Below, piece after piece: positions 16,272 through 24,102 of a DNA stretch of 35,265 nucleotides. The stretch comes from Bacillota bacterium (GTDB taxonomy: Bacteria; Bacillota; Syntrophomonadia; Syntrophomonadales; Syntrophomonadaceae): positions 1-35,265 of the forward strand of contig JAEWZB010000058.1 in NCBI GenBank assembly GCA_023395515.1, read 5' to 3'. Numbering within the stretch: the stretch's first letter is position 1; each line of letters opens with the position of its first letter. A program made the position numbers and the translations under genes. The notes under the pieces were generated by a model. It ran no database searches. It was given only the letters and a program-made list of their open reading frames with translations, and was not told where the DNA came from.

Positions 16272-17147
16272 TTAAACTCGGGCACCTTTACCCATAATTC
16301 CTTCCGGTTTAATAAATAAAATAATCAGGAATATTAGTAAGGAGAATACCTGGGCCAATTCGGCACTAGCCATAACTCCCGCCGCCGATTCGATTAAGCC
16401 TATTATTAAGCCTCCTACCAAGGCTCCGGTAAAGCTGCCTAATCCGCCTAAGACCACGATTATAAAGGCCATAGTATTAAAATATAAACCTACCGTAGGA
16501 TATACATAAAAGGTGGGAGCAAGAATGCAGCCGGCCAAACCGACTAAAGCGATACCGAAGCCAAAGGTTAAGGTATATATCCGGTTTACGTTAATACCCA
16601 TCAAGGTTGCGGCTTCCGTGTCTTGGGAAACAGCACGTATATGCGAACCGATTTTGGTTTTCATCAAAACATAATATAAGGCCAAAGCTACGATAACACA
16701 TACTATAAATGCCCACGTACGTCCCTGACTTAGCATAACCCCGGCAAACTCGTAGCTTTGCCCGGTCATACTGGTATTCATAGCTCGAATATCAGATTTC
16801 CATAACATTAAAGCCAGGTTTTGCAGTACGAAACCTAAACCGGCGGTGGCTATTATAGTGTTAACTTCCGTTTCAGCCTTACCCAGCAAAGGTTTAATCA
16901 TTACTCTGAATATGAAAACCCCGATTAAAACAAAGGCCGGGAAAATAATCAAGATGGCTACAAATGGATTTACATTACCTAAAGTAAACAGGAAAAAAGT
17001 TGCATACATAGCCATCATCAGAAAATCACCATGAGCTAAGTTAACTATTTTTATTACTCCAAATATTATGTTTAAGCCTACACTTATAAGGGCATATATT
17101 CCCCCCAGCAGTAATCCGCTGGCTATAATCTGCAGTAACAATTCCAT
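16272..17147 (-). CDS. livH: HAAT ABC transporter permease LivH
   Basis: This is the first permease of the importer, 291 residues and mostly membrane helices. Characteristic motifs are GGIYALISVGLNIIFGVIKI (about 15-34), NLAHGDFLM, the coupling loop SQDTEAATLMGINVNR and VLGGLGSFTGALVGG. The ATG is preceded by TTGGAAGTG. It is separated from the upstream acyl-CoA dehydrogenase by 38 bases with no terminator, so import genes and beta-oxidation genes appear to share one transcript. Confidence 0.94.
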   Translation of the reverse strand: MELLLQIIASGLLLGGIYALISVGLNIIFGVIKIVNLAHGDFLMMAMYATFFLFTLGNVNPFVAILIIFPAFVLIGVFIFRVMIKPLLGKAETEVNTIIATAGLGFVLQNLALMLWKSDIRAMNTSMTGQSYEFAGVMLSQGRTWAFIVCVIVALALYYVLMKTKIGSHIRAVSQDTEAATLMGINVNRIYTLTFGFGIALVGLAGCILAPTFYVYPTVGLYFNTMAFIIVVLGGLGSFTGALVGGLIIGLIESAAGVMASAELAQVFSLLIFLIILFIKPEGIMGKGARV

Positions 17148-17185
17148 TCTTTCACTTCCAATCTATAATGATGTTTCTTTCGAAC

Positions 17186-18331
17186 TTAGCGGCCTATAAT
17201 ATTGTTGCTAATTACTAACCGTTGAATTTCACTGGTTCCTTCATACAGTTCGGTAATTTTGGCATCTCTCATCATTCTTTCAACTGGATATTCCCTGGTA
17301 TAACCATAACCCCCGTGAATTTGTACTGCCTGATTAGTAACCTGCATAGCGGTTTCGGAGGCCTTTAATTTAGCCATAGCTGCTTCTAAAGAATAAGATA
17401 ATCCTTGTTCTTTTTTCCAAGCTGCTCTAAGAGTCAACAAGCGAGCCGCATCAATTTCCAAAGCCATATCAGCCAACTTGAAAGCAATAGCCTGTAAGTT
17501 AATTATGGGTTTTCCAAATTGATTTCTGGTTTTCGCATATTCTATAGCTTTTTCCATGGCTCCTTGGGCAATGCCTACAGCTTGAGCCGCAATACCAATG
17601 CGCCCGCCATCCAAAGTTTGCATAGCTATTTTAAAGCCTTGGCCTATTTCGCCTAATAGATTGGCCGCCGGAATCCTACAGTCTTCAAAAATTAAGTCAC
17701 AGTTCTGGGTGCCGCGCAGTCCCATTTTCTTTTCAAACTTGCCAAAACTGAAACCAGGAGTCCCTTTTTCCACAATAAAAGCACTAAAAGCTTTACTGCC
17801 TAATTCTTTAGCACCGGTACGGGCAAAAACGATATAAATATCTGCAGCTCCCCCGTTAGTAATAAAAATTTTACGTCCATTTAAAATAAATTCATTTTCT
17901 TTTAGTTCTGCTTTAGTAGTCATTCCTAAGGCATCAGAACCTGCGTTAGGTTCAGTTAAAGCAAAAGCTCCATGTTTTTCACCAGTTGCTAGGGGAATAA
18001 GATATTTTTCCTTTTGTTTTTCGCTGCCAAACATTCTGATCGGAAAAGCTCCCAGACTTACATGGGCGGATAGAGTATCGGCGGCTGAAGGGTCAATGCG
18101 GGCGACTTCCTCTATAGCCAGAGCATAAGCCACCATGCCCATTTCGGCTCCTCCCCATTTTTCTTCGAAAGGAATACCGGTCAGACCTAAATCCGTCATA
18201 GCTTTAAATGTGGAGGGGTCATAGTACTCCCTTTCGTCACGGTCAACTACCCCGGGTCCTAAAACATTTTCTGCAAAATCACGAACTGATTGCCGAAGCA
18301 TTTCTTGGTCACTGGAAAACGAGAAATTCAT
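17186..18331 (-). CDS. Acyl-CoA dehydrogenase (short/medium-chain type)
   Basis: This is a cytoplasmic FAD enzyme forming 2-enoyl-CoA from acyl-CoA, with electrons passed to electron-transfer flavoprotein. The 381 residues are the normal length. Motifs are AFALTEPNAGSDALGM (about 122-137), the middle beta domain with GLRGTQNCDLIFEDCRIP, IHGGYGYTREYPVERMMRDAKI, and LYEGTSEIQRLVISN with catalytic Glu364. The ATG follows GGAGGTCATCATAA. It is the second gene after the sigma-54 promoter, directly behind the enoyl-CoA hydratase. It resembles butyryl-CoA-dehydrogenase-like enzymes, but isobutyryl-, 2-methylbutyryl- or other substrates are possible. No etfAB is in the window. Confidence 0.94.
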   Translation of the reverse strand: MNFSFSSDQEMLRQSVRDFAENVLGPGVVDRDEREYYDPSTFKAMTDLGLTGIPFEEKWGGAEMGMVAYALAIEEVARIDPSAADTLSAHVSLGAFPIRMFGSEKQKEKYLIPLATGEKHGAFALTEPNAGSDALGMTTKAELKENEFILNGRKIFITNGGAADIYIVFARTGAKELGSKAFSAFIVEKGTPGFSFGKFEKKMGLRGTQNCDLIFEDCRIPAANLLGEIGQGFKIAMQTLDGGRIGIAAQAVGIAQGAMEKAIEYAKTRNQFGKPIINLQAIAFKLADMALEIDAARLLTLRAAWKKEQGLSYSLEAAMAKLKASETAMQVTNQAVQIHGGYGYTREYPVERMMRDAKITELYEGTSEIQRLVISNNIIGR

Positions 18332-18350
18332 TTATGATGACCTCCTTATT

Positions 18351-19133
18351 TTATTCACCTGTAAAAAAGGGTTTTCTTTTCTCCAAAAAAGCCCCCATAC
18401 CTTCCTTTTGATCCTTAGTAGCAAAACAGAGACCAAAAAGCCCTGCTTCTACCACCACCGCGATATCATCATTTATTTGCAAACTCTGGTTAATTTGTTG
18501 TTTAGCATACCGAACCGCCAGCGGTGCATTAGAGGCTATTATTCTGGCCATCGCCACCGCTTTCTCCATTAGTTCTTCATGGGGGTATATTTCATCTACC
18601 AGCCCAATCCGGTAAGCCTCCTGAGCATTAATTTTCTTGCCGGTAAACACTAGTTGTTTAGCCTTCCCCGTACCCACCAACCTGGTAAGTCTTTGGGTTC
18701 CGCCATAGCCAGGGGTAATGCCTAAAGTCACCTCCGGTTGTCCTAATTGAGCTTTTTCCGAAGCCAGGCGTATATCGCAAGCCATGGCCAGTTCACATCC
18801 TCCGCCCAACGTAAAACCATTTATAGCTGCGATTACTGGTTTTTCAATATTTTCTATCAGCCGGAAAACCCGATGACCTAAAAAAGCCCAGTTCCGTCCT
18901 CCTTCAGCATCTAAAGGGTACTGGGATTCAATGTCTGCACCTGCCACAAAGGCCCGCTCCCCGCTTCCGGTTATAATCATAACGGCTAACTTTTCATCTT
19001 TAGCAAAATCATTAACCGCCGCTTCTATTTCTAACAAAGTTTTTTCATTCAATGCATTTAATACTTGCGGGCGATTAATATATAAAATCTGCACATTTTC
19101 CCGGTTCTCTACAGCAATATTGTCATAGCGCAT
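18351..19133 (-). CDS. Enoyl-CoA hydratase (crotonase family)
   Basis: This enzyme hydrates 2-enoyl-CoA to 3-hydroxyacyl-CoA, the step after the adjacent dehydrogenase. The ATG at 19133 is chosen: GGGAGTG lies 7 bases before it, and the 260-residue product has the family length and start (MRYDNIAVENRENVQILYIN). The frame stays open to 19322, but that stretch holds the promoter and a terminator. The oxyanion-hole segment AFVAGADI (61-68) and both catalytic acids are present: Glu114 in GGGCELA and Glu134 in GQPEVTLGITPG. This favours a true hydratase over other crotonase-fold activities. It is the first gene of the sigma-54 operon that continues through livK. Confidence 0.95.
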   Translation of the reverse strand: MRYDNIAVENRENVQILYINRPQVLNALNEKTLLEIEAAVNDFAKDEKLAVMIITGSGERAFVAGADIESQYPLDAEGGRNWAFLGHRVFRLIENIEKPVIAAINGFTLGGGCELAMACDIRLASEKAQLGQPEVTLGITPGYGGTQRLTRLVGTGKAKQLVFTGKKINAQEAYRIGLVDEIYPHEELMEKAVAMARIIASNAPLAVRYAKQQINQSLQINDDIAVVVEAGLFGLCFATKDQKEGMGAFLEKRKPFFTGE

Positions 19134-19174
19134 ATTATTCACTCCCAACCATTTATTGATTTGAACTTTTATGT

Positions 19175-19190
19175 TGCAAATAATATGCCA
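19175..19190 (-). promoter_or_regulatory. Sigma-54 (-24/-12) promoter of the hydratase-dehydrogenase-liv operon
   Basis: Read on the minus strand, TGGCATATTATTTGCA has the sigma-54 form TGGCAY-N5-TTGCA, with GG and GC at the required spacing. The predicted start, near 19164, leaves about 30 bases before the ATG at 19133, including its ribosome site. A terminator lies immediately upstream, so the operon depends on this promoter. The activator gene is next door. Confidence 0.85.
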
Positions 19191-19228
19191 TGTTAATGGT
19201 GATAACTTTTTTGATACATTTATAGCAC

Positions 19229-19279
19229 AAAAAAATACCGCCGTTTCTAAGTTTAGGTAAAACTTAGTTAACTGCGGTA
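19229..19279 (-). terminator. Rho-independent terminator of the sigma-54 activator gene
   Basis: On the minus strand, an outer TACCGC/GCGGTA pair (19279-19274 with 19241-19236) encloses an 8-bp stem CTAAGTTT/AAACTTAG with a 5-base loop. A run of seven T (19235-19229) follows. It lies between the activator stop codon and the sigma-54 promoter, isolating the two transcripts. Confidence 0.85.
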
Positions 19280-19353
19280 AGACTTCATAAATATACCTTT
19301 TGTGTTGAATAATGTTGCTCATTTAGGCTTTTTTGACACAAATGTGAAATGTC

Positions 19354-19373
19354 TTGACTCATCTTTGGGTCAA
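19354..19373 (+). promoter_or_regulatory. Enhancer (UAS) site A for the sigma-54 activator
   Basis: TTGACTCATCTTTGGGTCAA is a 20-bp imperfect palindrome centred about 200 bp upstream of the predicted start of the hydratase operon. It overlaps the last codons and the TGA of the activator gene. It matches two other copies (21172-21191, and 22849-22868 on the minus strand) as TYGACTCA-N4-TRRRTCAA. A second small palindrome, CACAAATGTG, lies at 19337-19346. Confidence 0.65.
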
Positions 19374-21113
19374 CATCGGTTCTTTATCTTCATTAACACT
19401 AATCTCATACTGTTTCGCTTTACGCCAAATAGTAGCTTGGCTCACCCCTAAAGCAGCAGCGGCTTTGCGGGTAGTAATATGTTGGGTAAGAGCAGCTTGA
19501 ATAAGTCTTTTTTCATATTCTTGTAAGGAATCTTTTAGAGAAAGGTTGGTAAGTTCATCGTTTTCAGTATGTCTAATAATCTTGTGTATTTCTTGTTTGG
19601 GGCCTAATTTAATATCGGTTATAAATGTATCTGCTGAAGTAACATAAGCCTGTTCCAAGGCATTACGCAACTCCCGGATATTACCCGGCCAGTCATATTC
19701 CGTTAGTACTTCTATCAATTCAGGATTAAGCTGTCTATTTAATTTATATTTACGGTTGAGTATACCTAGAAAATAATCAGCATAAACCGGAATTTCCTCT
19801 TTTCTTTCTCTAAGGGGCGGTATCCTTATCTGTACTACATTTAAACGATAGTAAAGATCCTCTCTAAACTGCCTTTCGGCCACCATTTTCCATAAATCAC
19901 GGTTAGTAGCAGTTATAAGCCGTACATCAATGGGAATGGGATTTATCCCGCCAATCCGCACTATTTCTTTTTCTTGAATGACCCGGAGTAGTTTGGCTTG
20001 TAAATAAAAAGGCAACTCCCCTATTTCATCAAGAAAAAGGGTCCCACCGTCGGCTAATTGAAATATTCCCATTTTACCCTGTTTACTGGCCCCAGTAAAA
20101 GAACCGGATTCATAGCCAAACAGCTCCGATTCCAGTAAATTTTCGGGGATGGCCGCACAGTTTATACATATATACGGACGTTCTGAGCGCATACTGTGCC
20201 GATGGATTTCCCGGGCTACAATTTCCTTTCCTACCCCAGATTCTCCAAAAACTAATACCGTAGATTCAACTTGGGCTATTCTTTTGATTAGATTAGAAAC
20301 TTCCTCCATCTTCTCGGAAGCCACAATATAATCTTCTTCATTTCCATCAAATTGAAATTTTAAAATTTCTTTTTGATAATGCTGACTTAATCCTTGAGCC
20401 CGTATTATTTCCTGCCTTAAACGGTATAATTCGGTTATATCACGTCCGTTAGTTACCACCCCAATAAGTTTGCCTTTTTCAGAAAATAATGGATTACCGG
20501 TAACTAATACCGTTTTTCCCGTCTTTAGAGTTTGGGTAAAGGTTTGCGATTTTTTCGATTCAATTACATCAATGGTAGCCGCCCGATCAAAATATCCTTT
20601 TTTCACTAGATCATAAATATTTTTACCCACAATTTCTTCTTCAGTAAAACCGGTAATACGCGTATATGATTCATTAATTTTCTTAACATTACCCTTAGCA
20701 TCGGTTACAAATATGTAGTCATAAGAAGCTTGAAAAATACTGTCTAATTCCTCTATTAAGGCCCGCAACTCCGATAATTCATCCTGAATTAAAGAAATAT
20801 TATTTATCTCCTTAAAACATATTACTTTTCCCTTAAAACCCTTATTATTAATACTGACTAAATGACAATGATAATTTTTCTCTTGGCACGTAATAGTTTT
20901 TTTCAATACTTTTTTGTTGGTCTTAAGCAACTTTAACAGGTCTTTATCCTTAGTAAAATCGCAAAAGTATCTACTTGAAGATTTTTCCGGCAGGTCAAAC
21001 AAACCTTTAGCCGTACGATTGTAACAGAGCAACCTCCCTTCATGGTCAAGGAGCATTAAAGCATCAGATACTACATTAGCCACTTCTTCCAACAAGTCGA
21101 CTTGTACGTTCAT
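19359..21113 (-). CDS. Sigma-54-dependent transcriptional activator (PAS-PAS-AAA+-HTH)
   Basis: This 584-residue cytoplasmic enhancer-binding protein remodels sigma-54 RNA polymerase by ATP hydrolysis. Domains: PAS-like 1-105 (ALMLLDHEGRLLCYN), PAS 122-230 (YIFVTDAKGNVKKINESYTR, ending in GRDITELY), AAA+ 263-500, and a Fis/TyrR-type helix-turn-helix 548-570 (TRKAAAALGVSQATIWRKAK). In the AAA+ domain are Walker A GESGVGKE (290-297), the sigma-54 contact loop GSFTGA (337-342; Ser replaces the common Ala), Walker B GGTLFLDEIG and the arginine-finger region FREDLYYRL. There is no receiver domain or histidine kinase partner, so a small molecule sensed by PAS is likely. It sits between two sigma-54 promoters and has its own terminator. 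Confidence 0.95.
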   Translation of the reverse strand: MNVQVDLLEEVANVVSDALMLLDHEGRLLCYNRTAKGLFDLPEKSSSRYFCDFTKDKDLLKLLKTNKKVLKKTITCQEKNYHCHLVSINNKGFKGKVICFKEINNISLIQDELSELRALIEELDSIFQASYDYIFVTDAKGNVKKINESYTRITGFTEEEIVGKNIYDLVKKGYFDRAATIDVIESKKSQTFTQTLKTGKTVLVTGNPLFSEKGKLIGVVTNGRDITELYRLRQEIIRAQGLSQHYQKEILKFQFDGNEEDYIVASEKMEEVSNLIKRIAQVESTVLVFGESGVGKEIVAREIHRHSMRSERPYICINCAAIPENLLESELFGYESGSFTGASKQGKMGIFQLADGGTLFLDEIGELPFYLQAKLLRVIQEKEIVRIGGINPIPIDVRLITATNRDLWKMVAERQFREDLYYRLNVVQIRIPPLRERKEEIPVYADYFLGILNRKYKLNRQLNPELIEVLTEYDWPGNIRELRNALEQAYVTSADTFITDIKLGPKQEIHKIIRHTENDELTNLSLKDSLQEYEKRLIQAALTQHITTRKAAAALGVSQATIWRKAKQYEISVNEDKEPMLTQR

Positions 21114-21171
21114 TTTTGCCCCCTTCCTTAAATGACAAAACCGAATTCCGTTCCCATATTAACTTTTAGCC

Positions 21172-21191
21172 TTGACTCAATATTAAATCAA
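21172..21191 (+). promoter_or_regulatory. Activator-binding site C in front of the activator gene
   Basis: TTGACTCAATATTAAATCAA matches enhancer sites A and B. It is centred about 68 bases upstream of the activator start codon. Read on the minus strand, its TTGATT could be a -35 element, with TAAAAG 17 bases on as a weak -10. No good -24/-12 promoter is visible here, so binding at this site would more likely repress the activator's own sigma-A promoter. Confidence 0.5.
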
Positions 21192-21221
21192 AAAATTTTC
21201 ATTGTACACCGTACTACTTCT

Positions 21222-21254
21222 TAAAAAAACTCAGACCTTTACCAGGTCTGAGTT
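21222..21254 (-). terminator. Terminator of the CoA-transferase gene
   Basis: AACTCAGACC (21228-21237) pairs with GGTCTGAGTT (21245-21254) around a 7-base loop. The minus-strand transcript then continues into a T-run. A smaller hairpin, GTCTAAA/TTTAGAC (21273-21293), lies closer to the stop codon. Confidence 0.85.
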
Positions 21255-21303
21255 AAAAAGGAGGACTATGAGGTCTAAATTTTTACTTTAGACACGAAAA
21301 AGA

Positions 21304-22602
21304 CTATAGGGAACCATATATTTGCCGGTATTCTTGGCGAAGTAGGTCTCTAAATTCGGGAGCCGCTATATTAATCAAAGCATTAGCCCGTTCGCGGTTA
21401 GTCTTCCATTTTAAGTGGGCTGCTCCATATTCAGTTACTACATAATCCACGTCATAACGGCTGGTAGTAACTGCCTGCCCCTGGGCCAGGGATGCCACAA
21501 TACGGGAAACCGAACCATTGGCTGCCGTAGATGGCAGGGCGATAATTGCCCGGCCCCCTTTAGATTGGTTAGCACCCCGGATAAAATCAACCTGCCCCCC
21601 TACTCCGCTAAACTGTATCCCCCCCAAGGTATCTGCTGCTACTTGCCCTAATAAATCTACTGATAATGCGGAATTAATTGCTACTAAATTATCATTTTTA
21701 GCTACATTGACGGGGTCATTAGTTATATCCACCGGCAAGGCTTTAATCATAGGATTATCATTTAGCCATTTATAGAAAAGCTTACTCCCCATGGCAAAGG
21801 TTATAACCATACTATTAGGATAATAATTTTTACGGGAACAGTTAATTACTCCGGCCTCTACCAAATCCATAACTCCGTCAGAAATCATTTCCGAATGTAT
21901 ACCTAAATCTTTTTTATCCTGCAAAAAACCTAATATTGCATCAGGTACTGCCCCTATACCCAATTGCAGACAATCCCCATCATTGATTAGATTAGCAATA
22001 TTTTGTCCGATCTTTTGCTCAACTTCCCCAATTACAGGAAGCTCCAATTCAATAATAGGTATATTAACCGGTACAAAGTAATCAATATCTGCCACACTTA
22101 CTAACGAGCTTTCACCCGTTCTGGGCATATTAGGATTTACTTCCGCAATAACCAGTTGCGCACTTTTAATAGCTTGCAGAGTATAATCTACCGACACCCC
22201 CAGACTTACATAACCATTCTCATCTGGAGGAGCCACCGAAACCATAGCCACATCTATGGGGAACAAACCGCTGCGAAAAAGACTGGGTACTTCATGAAAA
22301 TATATGGAAGTATAATCAGCTCTTCCCTCTTTTATAGCTTGCCTGCTTAACTTACCGGCAAAAAAAGCATTATGTCTAAAACTTTTTTCGTACTCCGGCC
22401 GGCAATATATGGCTTTACCCATAGCCACCTCATGCACTATTTCCACATTACTTAATTCCGGTGCTCTTGCTATGAGTGCTTCAACAATTACTTGGGGCTC
22501 ACCACAGGCATGGGCTAATACTATGCGATCTCCCGGTTTAACAACCTTTACCGCTTCTTCAGGTGTAGTTGTCCTACTTTGATAATACTCTTGCCATTTC
22601 AT
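21304..22602 (-). CDS. Acyl-CoA:acetate/4-hydroxybutyrate-type CoA-transferase
   Basis: This is a 432-residue cytoplasmic enzyme of the acetyl-CoA hydrolase/transferase family. It moves CoA between an acyl-CoA and a carboxylate through a glutamyl-CoA intermediate. The catalytic Glu238 lies in GIHSEMISDGVMDL, the same number as in 4-hydroxybutyrate CoA-transferase. Also present are QLGIGAVPDAI, the late GVGGQVDFIRGA motif and VVTEYGAAHLKWKT. The best matching functions are 4-hydroxybutyrate or butyryl-CoA:acetate CoA-transferase, but the substrate is not set by these motifs. The ATG follows GGAGACC. It is transcribed from a sigma-54 promoter and followed by a terminator. The likely job is to activate the imported acid for the neighbouring dehydrogenase and hydratase. 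Confidence 0.92.
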   Translation of the reverse strand: MKWQEYYQSRTTTPEEAVKVVKPGDRIVLAHACGEPQVIVEALIARAPELSNVEIVHEVAMGKAIYCRPEYEKSFRHNAFFAGKLSRQAIKEGRADYTSIYFHEVPSLFRSGLFPIDVAMVSVAPPDENGYVSLGVSVDYTLQAIKSAQLVIAEVNPNMPRTGESSLVSVADIDYFVPVNIPIIELELPVIGEVEQKIGQNIANLINDGDCLQLGIGAVPDAILGFLQDKKDLGIHSEMISDGVMDLVEAGVINCSRKNYYPNSMVITFAMGSKLFYKWLNDNPMIKALPVDITNDPVNVAKNDNLVAINSALSVDLLGQVAADTLGGIQFSGVGGQVDFIRGANQSKGGRAIIALPSTAANGSVSRIVASLAQGQAVTTSRYDVDYVVTEYGAAHLKWKTNRERANALINIAAPEFRDLLRQEYRQIYGSL

Positions 22603-22684
22603 GGTCTTGGTCTCCTTTCCGCATTTATTTAAAAACTGTAAGGTTCACGCAAACCATCAATTACCATTGACCATTAAACAATAT

Positions 22685-22700
22685 TGCAAAAGTCATGCCA
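22685..22700 (-). promoter_or_regulatory. Sigma-54 (-24/-12) promoter of the CoA-transferase
   Basis: On the minus strand TGGCATGACTTTTGCA fits TGGCAYG-N4-TTGCA with exact GG-GC spacing. The start is predicted near 22674, giving a leader of about 72 bases. It shares TGGCAT and TTTGCA with the promoter at 19175-19190, as expected for one regulon. Confidence 0.85.
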
Positions 22701-22848
22701 ATTTTAATAATTGCAGCCTTAAGCAGTAAACGTATAAATTTTAAAAACTTTAAACCCCGATTCTGCCTGAACATAATAATAATAAATTTAATTCTTCCTT
22801 AAATTTCTCAGAGCTTTAAAAGTTAGGTAAATCTACTATTACCTTTAT

Positions 22849-22868
22849 TTGATTCAGTTGTGAGTCGA
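22849..22868 (-). promoter_or_regulatory. Enhancer (UAS) site B for the sigma-54 activator
   Basis: On the minus strand TCGACTCACAACTGAATCAA matches sites A and C in all shared positions of TYGACTCA-N4-TRRRTCAA. It is centred about 185 bp upstream of the CoA-transferase start. It also lies only some 30 bases before the -10 of the divergent dehydrogenase gene, so it could affect both. Confidence 0.62.
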
Positions 22869-22895
22869 CCCTGAATAAATATCATTTGCTTAGTA

Positions 22896-22904
22896 TGTTA
22901 TAAT
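22896..22904 (+). promoter_or_regulatory. Extended -10 promoter of the glycerol-dehydrogenase-like gene
   Basis: TGTTATAAT is a perfect extended -10 (TG-N-TATAAT). The -35 region is poor. The start is predicted near 22911, about 53 bases before the ATG at 22964. Confidence 0.55.
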
Positions 22905-22963
22905 AATTTATATTAATTTTTAGACTATTTTGGCGATTTAAGTAATTGATTGGAGGTATAATT

Positions 22964-24082
22964 ATGGCAGGAAATGTAAAAGTATTGATTTCGCCGAGCC
23001 GCTATGTACAAGGAGAAGGTGCAATTTTTGAAATTGGGCGGCATATTAAAAAGCTGGGTAAAAAGGCCTTAGTCATTGGCGGACCAACTGGATTAGCAGC
23101 TACCCGCCCAGGCCGGGAGCAAAGCCTGGCTGAAAACGGCATCAGCCAAATGGAAGAACTTTTCGGGGGAGAGTGCAGCACCGCCGAAATTGAGCGTTTA
23201 GCCAATATAGCTGAGCAAAACCAATGCGATATTATAATTGGCAGTGGTGGAGGTAAAGTTATTGATACGGCTAAAGCAGTTGCTGTCGCTAGCCAAGCAG
23301 CTACGGTAATCTTGCCTACTATTGCATCAAGTGATGCCCCGTGCAGTGCCATGTCAGTTATCTATAAAGAAGACGGTACCATAGAACGCTTCTTTATCCC
23401 GCCTCAGAATCCCGATTTAGTTCTGGTAGATACCGCCATTATTGCTAAATCCCCGGTAAGGATGTTAATAGCAGGTATGGGTGATGCTTTAGCTACCTGG
23501 TTTGAAGCTGACGCATGTGCAAGTTCAGGTTCACGCAATGTAGCCCGGGGGCAAGCCACGGCCATGGCCCTAACTTCGGCCCGGCTATGTTTTGATATAC
23601 TAATGGAATATGGTCTGCAAGCGAAAATTGCCCATGAAAGGCAGGTAGTTACCCCCGCCTTAGAAAAGGTGGTAGAAGCTAATATACTATTAAGCGGGAT
23701 TGGTTTTGAAAGTGGAGGAGTGGCAGCCGCCCATTCATTACAAGATGGACTTAACATGCTGCCCGAGTGTCATAATTTCTACCATGGTGAAAAAATTGGG
23801 TTCCTTACTCTAGTTCAATTAGTATTAGAAGGACGTCCCAAGAGTGTTCTGGAACAGGTATTTAACTTTAGCTATCAGGTAGGTTTACCTTTGACTTTAG
23901 CAGATTTGAACTTAGCCGATATTTCAGAGGAGCGTTTACGGGAAGCAGTAGCCGTTTCTTGTGGAGCTAAAGCTTCCATTTTTAATCACCCTTTCCCGGT
24001 TACCGAAGATCTGGTTTATAATGCTTTTCTGACGGTTGATGCCATGGGGCAACGTATTAAAGCAGGTCTCCCTATAGCTTAA
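22964..24082 (+). CDS. gldA: Glycerol dehydrogenase-like metal-dependent NAD alcohol dehydrogenase
   Basis: This is a cytoplasmic NAD-dependent polyol/alcohol dehydrogenase of the GldA branch of the iron-containing ADH superfamily. The ATG at 22964 follows TTGGAGG by 7 bases; an in-frame TTG at 22946 would precede that site. The 372-residue product has the NAD motif GSGGGKVIDTAKA (93-105). Its metal ligands are Asp174 (GMGDALATWFEA), His257 (AAAHSLQDGL) and His274 (HNFYHGEKIG), nearly the same numbers as in Bacillus GldA. Glycerol is the default substrate, but no dihydroxyacetone kinase is nearby. Its position next to the acyl-CoA module may point to a hydroxy-acid or diol instead. Confidence 0.9.
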   Translation: MAGNVKVLISPSRYVQGEGAIFEIGRHIKKLGKKALVIGGPTGLAATRPGREQSLAENGISQMEELFGGECSTAEIERLANIAEQNQCDIIIGSGGGKVIDTAKAVAVASQAATVILPTIASSDAPCSAMSVIYKEDGTIERFFIPPQNPDLVLVDTAIIAKSPVRMLIAGMGDALATWFEADACASSGSRNVARGQATAMALTSARLCFDILMEYGLQAKIAHERQVVTPALEKVVEANILLSGIGFESGGVAAAHSLQDGLNMLPECHNFYHGEKIGFLTLVQLVLEGRPKSVLEQVFNFSYQVGLPLTLADLNLADISEERLREAVAVSCGAKASIFNHPFPVTEDLVYNAFLTVDAMGQRIKAGLPIA

Positions 24083-24102
24083 AAAACATCAAGAATACGA
24101 AA

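Larger units (their letters stand above)
22603..22963. other. Divergent control region between CoA-transferase and glycerol-dehydrogenase-like genes
   Basis: The 361 AT-rich bases hold the minus-strand sigma-54 promoter (22685-22700), enhancer site B (22849-22868) and a plus-strand extended -10 promoter (22896-22904). No gene or structured RNA was seen. An IHF-like bend site may lie in the AT-rich stretch 22735-22800, but I cannot show one. Confidence 0.55.

Noticed and set aside
19134..19322. N-terminal extension of the enoyl-CoA hydratase frame
   Set aside because: It contains the sigma-54 promoter and the activator's terminator, has no ribosome site, and would add 63 residues not seen in crotonases.
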